From: UBA1672 sp050633325 | GTDB lineage: Bacteria; Pseudomonadota; Alphaproteobacteria; Micavibrionales; Micavibrionaceae | Reading direction: 5' to 3' | NCBI GenBank assembly: GCA_050633325.1 | Contig: JBOEGH010000008.1 | Location: forward strand, 1-64,000 | DNA length: 64,000 bases | Part shown: one piece after another, positions 1 through 9,487 of the stretch | Layout of the letters: every line of letters starts with the position of its first letter | Numbering within the stretch: the stretch's first letter is position 1 | Translations under genes and position numbers: made by a program | Notes under the pieces: model-generated | Told to the model about the DNA's origin: nothing | What the model saw: only the letters and a program-made list of their open reading frames with translations | The model's database searches: none

Positions 1-556
1 CGTTGTTCAAAGATTTTGCTTCTTCAACAGTGATAACACCTTCGTTACCAACTTTATCCATCGCTTCCGCAAGCATTTCACCGATTTCGCTCTCGCCATT
101 GGCAGAAATTGTACCAACTTGCTTGATCTCATCATTGCTTTTCACGTTCTTTGCACGTGACGCAATATCTTCAACAACGGCAATAACAGCCTTGTCGATA
201 CCGCGCTTAAGATCCATTGGATTACGTCCTGCAGAAACCGCCTTAACACCTTCGCGAACAATCGCTTGTGCAAGAACAGTAGCAGTCGTAGTACCATCAC
301 CTGAATGATCATTAGCTTTAGAAGCCACTTCACGGATCAATTGAGCACCGATATTTTGCTGCTTGTCTTTAAGTTCGATTTCTTTCGCAACAGAAACACC
401 GTCTTTTGTTGTGCGTGGCGCACCGAAAGATTTTTCGATTACAACATTACGGCCTTTTGGACCCAATGTTACTTTTACAGCGTTAGCAATAATGTCTACG
501 CCTTTTACTAGCTCATCACGAGCTTTGTCTTCAAATAGTACTTCTTTAGCACCCAT
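1..556 (-). CDS. groEL: Chaperonin GroEL, 5' part (runs off the window)
   Basis: This is the large subunit of the GroEL/GroES folding chamber in the cytosol. Translation from the ATG at 556 gives a typical GroEL start (MGAKEVLFEDKAR) followed by the nucleotide-binding segments VTLGPKGRNVV and GDGTTTATVLAQ, so the N-terminal equatorial domain is intact. About 185 codons are present and the rest lies left of position 1. An AGGAG-like stretch sits just upstream of the start. It lies downstream of groES on the same strand with a 143-nt gap, the usual groES-groEL operon order. No frameshift is seen. Confidence 0.98.
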   Translation of the reverse strand, partial: MGAKEVLFEDKARDELVKGVDIIANAVKVTLGPKGRNVVIEKSFGAPRTTKDGVSVAKEIELKDKQQNIGAQLIREVASKANDHSGDGTTTATVLAQAIVREGVKAVSAGRNPMDLKRGIDKAVIAVVEDIASRAKNVKSNDEIKQVGTISANGESEIGEMLAEAMDKVGNEGVITVEEAKSLNN

Positions 557-656
557 AGTTTTTCTCCTTTAAGAAAAATAAAATATATTCATGTAATTGA
601 GAGTGAATGAATTTTGTTTGTGTTTATACGAACAAGGCACAATGTGCATTAATACG

Positions 657-678
657 TATGTCGCAATTCAACGACATA
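657..678 (-). promoter_or_regulatory. Stem-loop in the groES-groEL intercistronic region
   Basis: A perfect 7-bp inverted repeat (TATGTCG / CGACATA) surrounds an 8-nt loop in the gap between groES and groEL. There is no T-run after it, so it is not a classical terminator. It may stabilise or process the bicistronic mRNA; that role is inference. Confidence 0.45.
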
Positions 679-699
679 AAAACAAAACTAATAAAACTC

Positions 700-990
700 T
701 TAAGCAGCGATGATGCCGATAACATCAGACTCTTTCATAACCATCAGGTCTTCACCATCGATAGTTACTTCTGTTCCTGCCCACTTTGAAAAGATGACTT
801 TATCGCCAGCCTTAACATCAAGTGCGCGAACGTCACCATTGTCATTAACGTAACCATTGCCAACTGCAACGATTTCGCCTTCTGATGGCTTTTCTTCTGC
901 TGTTCCTGGAATAATAATACCACCTGCTGTTTTAGTTTCAGCTTCCGCGCGGCGGACTAGTACGCGATCATGTAAAGGACGAAATTTCAT
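700..990 (-). CDS. groES: Co-chaperonin GroES
   Basis: This is the 10-kDa lid of the GroEL chamber, 96 residues, the normal length. It starts MKFRPLHDRVLVRR and has the mobile loop region around ETKTAGGIIIPGTAEEKP (about residues 17-35), then the conserved VGDG-like turn and the C-terminal strand ESDVIGII. The ATG at 990 is preceded by a GGAGAC sequence. It is first in the groES-groEL operon. The upstream region holds a candidate heat-shock sigma factor promoter but no CIRCE operator that I can find. Confidence 0.98.
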   Translation of the reverse strand: MKFRPLHDRVLVRRAEAETKTAGGIIIPGTAEEKPSEGEIVAVGNGYVNDNGDVRALDVKAGDKVIFSKWAGTEVTIDGEDLMVMKESDVIGIIAA

Positions 991-1128
991 ATTTCAGTCT
1001 CCTATAGTTTATGGTTTAACAAGCAGGCCTTCTAATCTGCTCCTTATAGAGCCAGAGCGTAGAAAACCCCTCCCACATCACAAGAATAAGTACAAAAAAT
1101 ACGCAATTACCCCATGTGAATGATGTAT

Positions 1129-1157
1129 CTATAATCCTCATAACATAATAATTCAAG
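1129..1157 (-). promoter_or_regulatory. Candidate heat-shock (RpoH-type) promoter of groESL
   Basis: On the minus strand CTTGAA (1157-1152) is followed after exactly 17 nt by TTATAG (1134-1129). CTTGAA matches the -35 preferred by alphaproteobacterial RpoH. It would give an untranslated leader of roughly 135 nt before groES. The remainder of the 329-nt gap (991-1319) shows no gene or CIRCE inverted repeat. The assignment is by pattern only. Confidence 0.5.
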
Positions 1158-1319
1158 GCTTTTCGTCTTATTTTCACACTATGAACTTGCATAAAATATT
1201 TAAAACCAAATGTTTTTCATATTACACAAACAAAGATACTGAATTAACAGGAAAATTTGTTGAAAGGTGATCTTTATGGTATAATGATACCAATGTACTA
1301 AACAATTATAAGAGGGCAT

Positions 1320-1583
1320 ATGGCAGATCTGGAAAAGCAAATGAACGAGTACCGCCTTACTACGGCGCAAATTATTTATCATTTACCTGACCACGAAAAC
1401 GTTCTGCAAGAATTCATATGGCAAGAATACGACCTCGCCCCGCTTTATCCAACTTTACACGAATTTATGGATTTCTGGGTTGATAAAATCGAGGGAAAGC
1501 TACACTCTGTTTATGTTGCGAAACAGGAATTAATCACCCCGGGAGATTACCGATTTGCCGACTGGCAAGGAACATTGCAATAA
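1320..1583 (+). CDS. usg: Usg family protein
   Basis: This 87-residue protein matches my memory of the alphaproteobacterial Usg family, named after an unidentified ORF in a trp operon. Its molecular function is unknown. The family pattern is clear: YRLTTAQIIYHLPDHENVLQ, then WQEYDLAPLYPTL, then FWVDKIEGKLHSVYVA and a closing LITPGDYR segment. No signal peptide or membrane segment is visible. It stands apart from any trp gene here and is followed 39 nt later by a DUF3592 protein on the same strand, so the two may share a transcript. The start has GAGGG upstream. Confidence 0.8.
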   Translation: MADLEKQMNEYRLTTAQIIYHLPDHENVLQEFIWQEYDLAPLYPTLHEFMDFWVDKIEGKLHSVYVAKQELITPGDYRFADWQGTLQ

Positions 1584-1622
1584 CATTACCTCACCTTAAC
1601 AGCTAAAATTTCAGGACCTTTC

Positions 1623-2465
1623 ATGAGCATCATCCCCCTAATAGCAGGCAGCGGCTTTTTGACGTTCGGAACCAATTACTTGATTTCATATTTAAAACTA
1701 AAAGCCCACGGACAAAAAATCGCTGGCAAAGTTAAGGCCATAGAGAAATACACTTCCACCACAGGAACAGGCAGCGATCGCAGCACCGGAACATTCTACA
1801 GCCCCATAGTCGAATATGTTTTCAAAGACCAAACCAGAACAATATCCGGCAGTATGGGAAGCAACGAAATACGCCATAAGCTTAATCAAAGCGTAACAAT
1901 ATACGTTAAAGAAGGTGAAAATGGACGTGTAATCGCCGAAATGGGCGATAAATCCATTATCTCCTTTTGTGCTATTTTTATCCTCGTAGGTCTGATTGCA
2001 ATTGGTGTTTACTACTTTGCAATTAAAGGCTCTCTCATTTTATCCATTATTGTACCCTCGGTATCGGTCGCTGTCGGATATATGGTATCCGTTATGGCGG
2101 GCAAGCACATACCCTCGGATCAAGAAGAATACAAGCCACGTGATGACGGTATCTTAATCGAAACACAAGCAGATTATATGGCCGAAATTTCAAGCCACAG
2201 CTTCTGGGGGAATTTTATCGCCTATGCACTTATGATCGCAAGTATTGGTATCATGTATTTTGGTTATTCTGATTTACCAGAATCCGCCAAAGAATTAATT
2301 ATTTCCAACCCCGGGGAATTTTGGACAAAAATGACCAGCGGCAAATTATCATCATCATGGGAAAAACCTCTGATGATAATAGGTATCGGTGCGTTTTTCT
2401 TTCTCGCATCACTAAGGTCGGCATATTACGTCAGGAAAACATATGGCGGAATGATGAAATTATAA
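1623..2465 (+). CDS. DUF3592-type membrane protein
   Basis: A 280-residue protein with about five membrane segments: one at the N-terminus, two around residues 110-160, and two in the C-terminal part. Between the first and second lies a soluble segment (about 30-105) with GKVKAIEKY, YSPIVEYVFKDQ and VTIYVKEGENGRVI, which is the pattern of the DUF3592 domain, a beta-rich fold often found between membrane helices. Function is unknown. It follows the usg gene on the same strand. The family call rests on recognised pattern, not on a search. Confidence 0.7.
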   Translation: MSIIPLIAGSGFLTFGTNYLISYLKLKAHGQKIAGKVKAIEKYTSTTGTGSDRSTGTFYSPIVEYVFKDQTRTISGSMGSNEIRHKLNQSVTIYVKEGENGRVIAEMGDKSIISFCAIFILVGLIAIGVYYFAIKGSLILSIIVPSVSVAVGYMVSVMAGKHIPSDQEEYKPRDDGILIETQADYMAEISSHSFWGNFIAYALMIASIGIMYFGYSDLPESAKELIISNPGEFWTKMTSGKLSSSWEKPLMIIGIGAFFFLASLRSAYYVRKTYGGMMKL

Positions 2466-2474
2466 AGCTAACTG

Positions 2475-3806
2475 TTATGAGTTAAATTCATAAATAGGAA
2501 CATTATCTTTCGGCTTCTTAGAAACCATCTTTGTAATTGCCTCAACATACGTATCCACAAACTTCTCTTGATCCATTTCACTTCTATATTCTGCAATATT
2601 ATCTAAGAATTCTTCAGGATTATCTATCCCGTAATTCCAAGCATCGGCAATATCAGATGCATTTTGTGATGTAATAATACCGCGACTTCCAACAATAAAT
2701 GGTTGCTCAATTGGCTTTAGATAATGATCAATAGGATTGTCTATCCCCGCAACTGACGCAGTATCACCGGTACAGGTTGAAACAGGAATTGCACCACATG
2801 CCATACCTTCTTTTAATACCAAGGGATCAGCCTCACCAAGCGTTGGAGATGTAAGTGAAACAATATCTGCCAATGTTGTTAATGTAACCATTTCTTCTCT
2901 GGATACACGTCCAATAGGGTGAATTCTGTCCTTTATGGATGATTGAGTATCAGAATCAAAAGAGGATACTTTATCATCTATCATATCAGACAGTTTAGCC
3001 TGCTCCATTCCCGATCCACACATAACCACATGTGCATCCGGTCTTTTTTCCAAAAATGCCGCTGCAGATTCTACAAATAAATCTATATTCTTCTCTTTAC
3101 TGTTGCGTGCGCCGATAATAACAACCGGTGTATCTTTCGTAAAACCTAATTCACGATCATCAATAAATTGTTGAATTGTTTCATCATCTGATGGCTGGAA
3201 AAGGTCTAAATCTATTCCATTAGGAATAAAGTCAAACCTATCTAAATCAGCATAATCCAAATCCAAGGCTCTATGATATGCAAACGAAGCAGATTCAGCA
3301 CACGCCAAATATCCCAAAATATGTTTTTTATCTTCCGGTGTATGTTCCATTTCTTTTAAAACACTTATCGCCTTAGGATCTTGAACTTCCGGATCTGTCC
3401 TGTGCAAAGTAACAATAATTGGATATGGCTCATAACCCAGAACTTCCAAATATTTATTCGCCTCAACAAGTAATTTAACGGGCTGTTCTTTCAATGAAAG
3501 AATAACACTTGGGTCAACGTCTAACAGCTTACTGGCCATAGATTGAACCGCCGCATGATTTGCTTCTTCTTCTGAGATATCCAAACCAAGGGATTCAATA
3601 TTAAACCCTTCGGACAGTAATCTTTTATAATTTGAATCATCCGTCATTTTCTGACGACCTTCAAATCCACGATCTACCTCGTCCGCCATACTTATTACAA
3701 CTTGTGGTAAATCAGTTTTTGCAATTTGTGAAACAAGGTCTGTGTGCACATTTCTTGCACCACCACTAAAAAACCCGTTGTAAACAGAAACTATTGGCTT
3801 AAGCAT
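2475..3806 (-). CDS. Glycosyltransferase, GT-B fold (GT4-like)
   Basis: A 443-residue cytosolic protein with the layout of family-4 glycosyltransferases. The N-terminal lobe opens with the glycine-rich NGFFSGGARNVHTDL. The C-terminal lobe has FIPNGIDLDLF, VVIIGARNSKEKNIDLF, VVMCGSG, and the donor-binding segment SPTLGEADPLVLKEGMACG with the EGMACG end of the usual E-x7-E motif. Substrate is unknown. It lies 89 nt downstream of the saccharopine-dehydrogenase-like gene on the same strand and is very acidic like that protein, so the two are probably co-transcribed. No polysaccharide export genes lie nearby. Confidence 0.8.
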   Translation of the reverse strand: MLKPIVSVYNGFFSGGARNVHTDLVSQIAKTDLPQVVISMADEVDRGFEGRQKMTDDSNYKRLLSEGFNIESLGLDISEEEANHAAVQSMASKLLDVDPSVILSLKEQPVKLLVEANKYLEVLGYEPYPIIVTLHRTDPEVQDPKAISVLKEMEHTPEDKKHILGYLACAESASFAYHRALDLDYADLDRFDFIPNGIDLDLFQPSDDETIQQFIDDRELGFTKDTPVVIIGARNSKEKNIDLFVESAAAFLEKRPDAHVVMCGSGMEQAKLSDMIDDKVSSFDSDTQSSIKDRIHPIGRVSREEMVTLTTLADIVSLTSPTLGEADPLVLKEGMACGAIPVSTCTGDTASVAGIDNPIDHYLKPIEQPFIVGSRGIITSQNASDIADAWNYGIDNPEEFLDNIAEYRSEMDQEKFVDTYVEAITKMVSKKPKDNVPIYEFNS

Positions 3807-3895
3807 GTCTTTGCCCTCTTACAGCTTATAAATATACCGCTTAGTACCTTGTTAAAAAAAATATAGCAACAAAATTATGTAAATAAAAATCTTGT

Positions 3896-5740
3896 TTAAA
3901 TTGCAAGCTCTTCCTCATGTGAAGCGACCACTTCTCCAACATCTTTCATAACGCTTTTAGGAAATAGTTTAGTCCGCTCAATAACATTTTTTGCTTTTGC
4001 AAATTCTTCAGAAACATCGGCGATACTATCCTCACATGCATTGATTACCGATCTTGCTGCCTCTGTATATTCCAGATATAAAGACATTTCTGTTGTTATA
4101 TCACCTTGCTTGAACGCCTCAACAAAAGATTCTTCATCCTCATACCCCATAACATTCAAAAATTCAGGGTCTTTAAATTGATCAGAAACTACTTTTGATA
4201 ATTCGTGCGCATTAACTACTTCCGGAGACTGGCACAAATCTTCTATAGGAAAGCGCCCCTCCAATGATTTTTGCATTTTTGTAACAAGATCACCAAGCTC
4301 CGCATTATTTCTATTATCTTTAAAACCGAACTTATTATTATCTTCATGTATTTTGAAGAAACCTGTTGAAACGTGGAACATGAAAGAGTCTTTCTCCTCT
4401 TCGCTCAACTCATCCATTTGCGATAACAAGTTTATGAAAAGCTTTTCTAAGCTATCATGATTATTTTCCAGATATGATTCCTTTTCTTCTTCCGACATGG
4501 AAACCATATCAAAACCAACGGAAACATTTTTACCCATATAATATGCATTAACAGGAACTAACATATTTTCTTCAAAAGCCTCTAAAGAGCGCTCCCAAGG
4601 AGAATTTTCGGGAACGACCATCCCTTGTTTCCTTGCCTCTAACAGGTCGATGATTTGTGGGAAAAATTGTTTAGATATATCATCCGTTGCTTCTTTTGGG
4701 AAAAATGATGGTGAATGATCTATAGTTACAATGTGAACATTTTTCCCGACATTATGAATAGGGTCATCAAAATCGGTTGTTTTATAATCTGAGAACCTAA
4801 CTCTGTTTTTATCAGGCGTAGTATCACAGGTTACATCACCAATAACTTGAAGCGTATCGTCATTACGTTCTTGTAGCGTCTTATCATTCATAAACGGAGG
4901 AACACTATCTTCTGTAAACGTACAATTAACGACAACATCAAAGTCATTAATACCATCAAGGCCATTTCTCTGTTGCTTTTCCTCTGTTTCCTCACGACCC
5001 CAGCGCACGTTACTCAACTTATTACCATTATTTAAACGTGACCTTAAGTCATCGTAAAACTCTGTCGCGCCTTTTGCAGAACGTCCGTGTTCACCACCAA
5101 GAACCAAAGAATTAAGACCACCATTTTCATTAACTGCAAGTTCTATATTTGCAATATTTTGTTCAAAGAACTCTTCTTTACTGTCATATGAATATTTAGG
5201 TAGCTCCGAACTTTCCCCTATAGTTTTATTTGCCCACATTAAAAAAGAGATTGCCGCAGTTGAATATCCGGCACTTTTGCCAAATGCATGTGTTCTAACA
5301 CCATCATCATCTACGCAATATTCATGATCCAAAAGAACCACATCTACGCCTTCAGGCTCGTTTCCAAATCGAGATAACCTCTTATCAGAACCGTCCTGAC
5401 CTTTAAAAGAATGATCAAAATGAACATATGTCTTATCTAAATCAAATTGTTTATCACCTAGATGATGGTCAATAATTTCTTTAACCCCTAAGATAACACT
5501 GTTTTCATAAGAGATGCCTTCTGTCCATTCCTCAGGATCAATAACTTTAAAATTATCGGAATCACCTAATCTGTTAACCGCATCGACATAATCATCATCA
5601 TGATAAATACGTTCATCCCACTTTGCTAAAGCAACGCTAAAACCTTGATTAGTTAATTGTGCCACCTGATCAGGCGTAATCACAGTTCTACGTTCATTTT
5701 CTAGTGTTTCTTCTCTGATAACCAAATCTACTTTTTGCAT
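3896..5740 (-). CDS. LYS1-type saccharopine dehydrogenase-like protein with C-terminal extension
   Basis: Residues 1 to about 375 of 614 resemble fungal LYS1 (NAD saccharopine dehydrogenase, lysine-forming) of the alanine-dehydrogenase/transhydrogenase fold. Seen: the ENERR..TP entry, GVKE (Lys87) and HFDHSFK (His110) matching the LYS1 catalytic Lys and His, FGKSAGYSTAA, a Rossmann loop LVLGGEHGRSAKG, VNCTF..VPPFM, GDVTCDTTP, and IDHSPSFFPKEA. The rest, about 240 acidic, mainly helical residues, has no family I recognise. I chose the ATG at 5740 because GAAGG stands 8 nt upstream; the frame also opens with TTG at 5764. Whether it makes lysine from saccharopine is unknown, since LYS1 enzymes are rare in bacteria. 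Confidence 0.7.
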   Translation of the reverse strand: MQKVDLVIREETLENERRTVITPDQVAQLTNQGFSVALAKWDERIYHDDDYVDAVNRLGDSDNFKVIDPEEWTEGISYENSVILGVKEIIDHHLGDKQFDLDKTYVHFDHSFKGQDGSDKRLSRFGNEPEGVDVVLLDHEYCVDDDGVRTHAFGKSAGYSTAAISFLMWANKTIGESSELPKYSYDSKEEFFEQNIANIELAVNENGGLNSLVLGGEHGRSAKGATEFYDDLRSRLNNGNKLSNVRWGREETEEKQQRNGLDGINDFDVVVNCTFTEDSVPPFMNDKTLQERNDDTLQVIGDVTCDTTPDKNRVRFSDYKTTDFDDPIHNVGKNVHIVTIDHSPSFFPKEATDDISKQFFPQIIDLLEARKQGMVVPENSPWERSLEAFEENMLVPVNAYYMGKNVSVGFDMVSMSEEEKESYLENNHDSLEKLFINLLSQMDELSEEEKDSFMFHVSTGFFKIHEDNNKFGFKDNRNNAELGDLVTKMQKSLEGRFPIEDLCQSPEVVNAHELSKVVSDQFKDPEFLNVMGYEDEESFVEAFKQGDITTEMSLYLEYTEAARSVINACEDSIADVSEEFAKAKNVIERTKLFPKSVMKDVGEVVASHEEELAI

Positions 5741-5834
5741 GCGCTTACCTTCAACAAAAAACAAAGAACCGTTTACAACTCATGCTATAACACCAATTAA
5801 AAAAACAAGTCAACAAACTTATGTAAACATATAA

Positions 5835-6680
5835 TTATTGTTTTTCCTTATCCGATAATACCTCTACAAACGCATATGTCATGGCGACCGCCTGAACCGA
5901 TACCACAACCAGACCCATTGCCCCTTCTAATAGAGCTCTGATCAAAATATATCCCGCCGATCCTTCCATAAATACGCTCAAGCACACTTGCATAAAAACC
6001 ATAAAGACGACGACAAGTGGCAAGAAACATATCAATGATGTCGCCAACATATAAACAGAGCTTTGTATACCCGAAAGGCGTTTTAAAAGGCTTTGTACTG
6101 AATGACCCATAATAATAGGGATATACATCCAAAATAACCTAAACGCCCATAAAGATGATATCAAAACAATCAATAATACTGCTGTGCTTGCAATAGATAT
6201 AACAGGATCATTCGCCGCATCCAAAGGTAATGGAGCTGCACTCTCCTCAGGTATATTTTCTATACTAATGCGCGAAAAGTCATACAAATATGCAGAAAAA
6301 CCCAGCAAAATAACAGTTAACAACATATACATAGCAAAACCGCCCTGAATACATTGCTTACGGCTCATAGGGCCTCTATATGATGGATATTTTTCCTTTG
6401 TATCAGGAACAGGAACAGGTTTACCCCATATAAAAATCCCCTCCCTATACAAAGCGTAGCGAATTAAACCGACAACAAATAATGCCTCCATCACATAACC
6501 GGGAAGTAAAACAAGCCCTTGCCGAGCGTAACTATCTTGTAATCCCAAGACAAAAACACCCAATAAACACGCAACCTTCACAAATATGACAGGCACAGCG
6601 ACACGCGCCAAATAATTGCGCTCTCGCCATACAAAATCATAACCACGTGCAGCGGCATCAATAAAATCAAAACTTGCCAT
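5835..6680 (-). CDS. Multi-pass membrane protein, unknown
   Basis: I do not recognise this 281-residue protein. It has about six hydrophobic segments: residues 27-47, 60-76, 115-133, 160-182, 210-232 and 245-270, with a short soluble N-terminus beginning MASFDFIDAAARGYDF. There are no obvious catalytic motifs. It lies upstream of the LYS1-like gene on the same strand with a gap of about 95 nt, and divergently from ctaA. It could belong to the leftward transcript with the two downstream genes, but no sequence feature links their functions. Confidence 0.75.
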   Translation of the reverse strand: MASFDFIDAAARGYDFVWRERNYLARVAVPVIFVKVACLLGVFVLGLQDSYARQGLVLLPGYVMEALFVVGLIRYALYREGIFIWGKPVPVPDTKEKYPSYRGPMSRKQCIQGGFAMYMLLTVILLGFSAYLYDFSRISIENIPEESAAPLPLDAANDPVISIASTAVLLIVLISSLWAFRLFWMYIPIIMGHSVQSLLKRLSGIQSSVYMLATSLICFLPLVVVFMVFMQVCLSVFMEGSAGYILIRALLEGAMGLVVVSVQAVAMTYAFVEVLSDKEKQ

Positions 6681-6749
6681 TTTTATCTTCTCAGTTTATC
6701 CCTGAATCTAGGATACAGGCTAAATCAAAAACCATCATATCAATTTTCT

Positions 6750-7841
6750 ATGATTAAGCCCATCTTTTACACAAATAAAGTCAAAAATACATCGCCGAAA
6801 ATGAACAATTTGCAAAACAATACAAAACACTTAAGAGCTGTATCTTACTGGCTGTTTTTCTGCTGCTTTAGTGTATTTTGTATGATTATTGTCGGTGCTA
6901 TTACTCGTCTTAGTGAATCAGGTTTATCTATTGTTGAATGGAAACCCCTTCTTGGTGCTATACCGCCTTTGAATGAAAAGGATTGGTTAGAAGTTTTCGA
7001 AAAATACAAATCATCTCCAGAATATAATAAGAAAAATTTTTGGATGAGCTTAACAGATTTCAAAGCCATCTTTTTTTGGGAATGGTTTCACCGATTACTA
7101 GGGCGTCTTATCGGAGTATTCTATGCCGTGCCATTTATATTTTTCCTTATCAAGGGGTGGATTCCCAAAGGATATAAATTAAAACTGATTATTGCCTTTA
7201 TACTTGGCGGCGCACAAGGCTTCATGGGATGGTACATGGTTAAAAGCGGTCTAGTAGATATACCTGCCGTATCACATTACCGATTAACTGCGCATCTGTC
7301 CCTTGCAATATTAATTTATGCTTACATGCTGTGGCTTGGACTTAGCCTTTATAAACAATCTTGCAAACAGCAATTATTCAATACAGATAATAAACTATTT
7401 TCACACGGTTTGATCACGCTGGGTGCTTTAACAATCACCATATTTTGGGGGGCTTTCACTGCCGGGCTTGATGCGGGTTTAGTATATAACGACACGTTTC
7501 CTATGATGGGTGATAAATGGATCCCTGAAGAGATGTGGTTTTATAAACCTATGTGGTACAATTTCTTTGAAAATCACGCCGTAGTTCAATTCACACATAG
7601 ATGGCTGGCAATAACAACTTTTATAATAACAATCAGTTTAACAATTCATTCCATATATAAAAAACGTACGGAAATTTGGTTTCCTCTACTCACCATTTTT
7701 ATAACATTACAAGCAGGCCTGGGGATTGCCACGCTGTTTTCATCTGTATCACTGCCAATTGCAGTTCTCCACCAAGGCGGCGCAGTAACAGTATTAACAT
7801 TTCTTATATGCGCAATACATTGTGTTAAATTTAAACAATAG
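6750..7841 (+). CDS. ctaA: Heme A synthase (CtaA/COX15)
   Basis: This membrane enzyme oxidises the C8 methyl of heme O to make heme A for cytochrome c oxidase. It is 363 residues with eight membrane segments, the COX15 type 2 length. Family signatures are clear: GAITRLSESGLSIVEWKP near the first helix, EWFHRLLGRLIG with its heme-ligand His, GAQGFMGWYMVKSGL, SHYRLTAHL with a second His, FTHRWLA, and a final LHQGGA helix. ATG at 6750 is used; an in-frame ATG at 6801 would shorten the leader. Its 3' end overlaps the convergent gene by 11 nt. No cox genes are in the window. Confidence 0.95.
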   Translation: MIKPIFYTNKVKNTSPKMNNLQNNTKHLRAVSYWLFFCCFSVFCMIIVGAITRLSESGLSIVEWKPLLGAIPPLNEKDWLEVFEKYKSSPEYNKKNFWMSLTDFKAIFFWEWFHRLLGRLIGVFYAVPFIFFLIKGWIPKGYKLKLIIAFILGGAQGFMGWYMVKSGLVDIPAVSHYRLTAHLSLAILIYAYMLWLGLSLYKQSCKQQLFNTDNKLFSHGLITLGALTITIFWGAFTAGLDAGLVYNDTFPMMGDKWIPEEMWFYKPMWYNFFENHAVVQFTHRWLAITTFIITISLTIHSIYKKRTEIWFPLLTIFITLQAGLGIATLFSSVSLPIAVLHQGGAVTVLTFLICAIHCVKFKQ

Positions 7842-9315
7842 GTGCTACGGCATTAAATAATGCGACATATGTTCCCTTCGCCACTTTAACATCAGGAACA
7901 TCATCAACCTTTGGCTCAGACATCGGTGAGGTTGCTAATTCTTCAGGTGATGATGGCGGCGGCGGTGGCATTACTGGTGCTGCCTCTTCCACTGGCTCAG
8001 GTTCAGGAGAAGACGGTTTACCTTCTTCCACAGGGGTAATAGGATCAGAAGGCGCAATATTTTCTGTAACCTGTGCCGGTTTTTCTTCAACTTTAGCCTC
8101 AACAACAGGTGTCAAATCCTCCTCCGTTGGCGGTGCTATCGGCGCAGATTCTTGTACCGGCTGCTCCACAGATTTAGGAGGTTCAGAAACAACATTTTCA
8201 TGAACTGATGTACTAACAGCATCATCATTATTAGTTCCATCCGCTACAGGCTTTGACTGTTGCGATATTTCCGTATTAACAGGTAATCTATCTTCAGATA
8301 TATTACCTGTATCAATTGGCTGCACAGAATCCAAAGGATCTGCAATTTGCGGACTAGATAACGAATCATCCGATTTATCCGCAGCAGTTTCCTGCAGTGC
8401 ACTTTGCTCTTCTAATTTTTCTGCCTGTGCTATCGGGTCAGCGACCTCAGAAGGTGCAGGAATGTCATTTTTTTGAATAATATTGTCATCCGATGCCATT
8501 TGCTTGTCCAAAGCACCTTCAACATTTGGAGACACGTTTTGTGGAACAGATTCGATATCAGAACCAGACGGCGACACTACTTCATCAGAAGGTACTTCAG
8601 ACATAGGATCGTGTAACTGTCGTTTCTCATCAGATGGTCTTTCAACCTCAATTGGTTTTACATTATCCAGCACATCATCTGATAAATGCTCCGCTGACGG
8701 AGCTGGAGCATTGCTAAGAATAGATTGCTCCTCAGCAGATAATTTCTGATCTTCTGCTGGCATCTGGTATTCCTGTGGAACAGGCTCACCTTTATCCTCT
8801 GCCACCTTACGGGCAAAATCTGCATCTCGCTTTGCTTCTTCTTTCGCTTTTTTAGCGTCCTCAAGATCCTGCGCAGTAACCAAATTCGCCAAAACACCTG
8901 GGCGAACCCTTTCTATAACATCTTCAGCATATAAAAATCTGGTAATGGCCGCACCATAAAGGTCAACAATACTGCCTACATAATCGAATTGTAACGCACC
9001 TTTATCTACGCTCTTACCTATAAACTCAGCAATAGTACCTTTAAGTTGAATACGCCTTTCACTTGCGCTTTCTTCTAATTCGCTTCTACGATCACGATCA
9101 TTAGTGCCCTCATTGTCACATTTGATCAATTCTTCACCAAAAATAAACCACGCAACATCAGGCCACTTTTCTCTAAATTTATTGCGACCACTTGCATTAT
9201 TGCGAATATACAACACATTCAAAGAATCTGTTAGTTCTTGCAATTGATTACTAAACGCCGCCATAGAATCTATAGTCGGAGCGTTAAGCTCTTCCATCTC
9301 TGGAGAATCTGACAT
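7831..9315 (-). CDS. Acidic Pro/Glu/Ser-rich protein, unknown
   Basis: Residues 1 to about 155 form an ordered, mainly helical domain (KFREKWPDVAWFIFGEELIKC, then GTIAEFIGKSVDKGALQFDYVGSIVDLYG). A charged coiled-coil-like stretch follows (KKAKEEAKRDADFARK), then about 300 residues of low-complexity sequence rich in Pro, Glu, Ser and Asp with repeated EEPxP/VEExAP patterns and a run of proline. It ends with a short hydrophobic tail (VALFNAVAPIV). No signal peptide. I recognise no family. The layout suggests a helical module on a long disordered tether. The gene's end overlaps that of ctaA. Confidence 0.75.
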   Translation of the reverse strand: MSDSPEMEELNAPTIDSMAAFSNQLQELTDSLNVLYIRNNASGRNKFREKWPDVAWFIFGEELIKCDNEGTNDRDRRSELEESASERRIQLKGTIAEFIGKSVDKGALQFDYVGSIVDLYGAAITRFLYAEDVIERVRPGVLANLVTAQDLEDAKKAKEEAKRDADFARKVAEDKGEPVPQEYQMPAEDQKLSAEEQSILSNAPAPSAEHLSDDVLDNVKPIEVERPSDEKRQLHDPMSEVPSDEVVSPSGSDIESVPQNVSPNVEGALDKQMASDDNIIQKNDIPAPSEVADPIAQAEKLEEQSALQETAADKSDDSLSSPQIADPLDSVQPIDTGNISEDRLPVNTEISQQSKPVADGTNNDDAVSTSVHENVVSEPPKSVEQPVQESAPIAPPTEEDLTPVVEAKVEEKPAQVTENIAPSDPITPVEEGKPSSPEPEPVEEAAPVMPPPPPSSPEELATSPMSEPKVDDVPDVKVAKGTYVALFNAVAPIV

Positions 9316-9487
9316 TTTTTACACCCTTATTTATGTAATCATTATAGGCAATTTACCTCATTGAAAAAAGGCCTAAGATTATTACTAATATATCTATGTT
9401 AATAACAATTTAAAATAATCATCAGATAAGGCAAAAATAAGGCAAATTAATAAATACGCCTTACTAAATAAATTTAACTATTGGTAT

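Noticed and set aside
857..1123. ORF antisense to groES
   Set aside because: A shadow of groES; no start signal or family.
991..1319. CIRCE operator of groES
   Set aside because: No TTAGCACTC-N9-GAGTGCTAA or close variant found.
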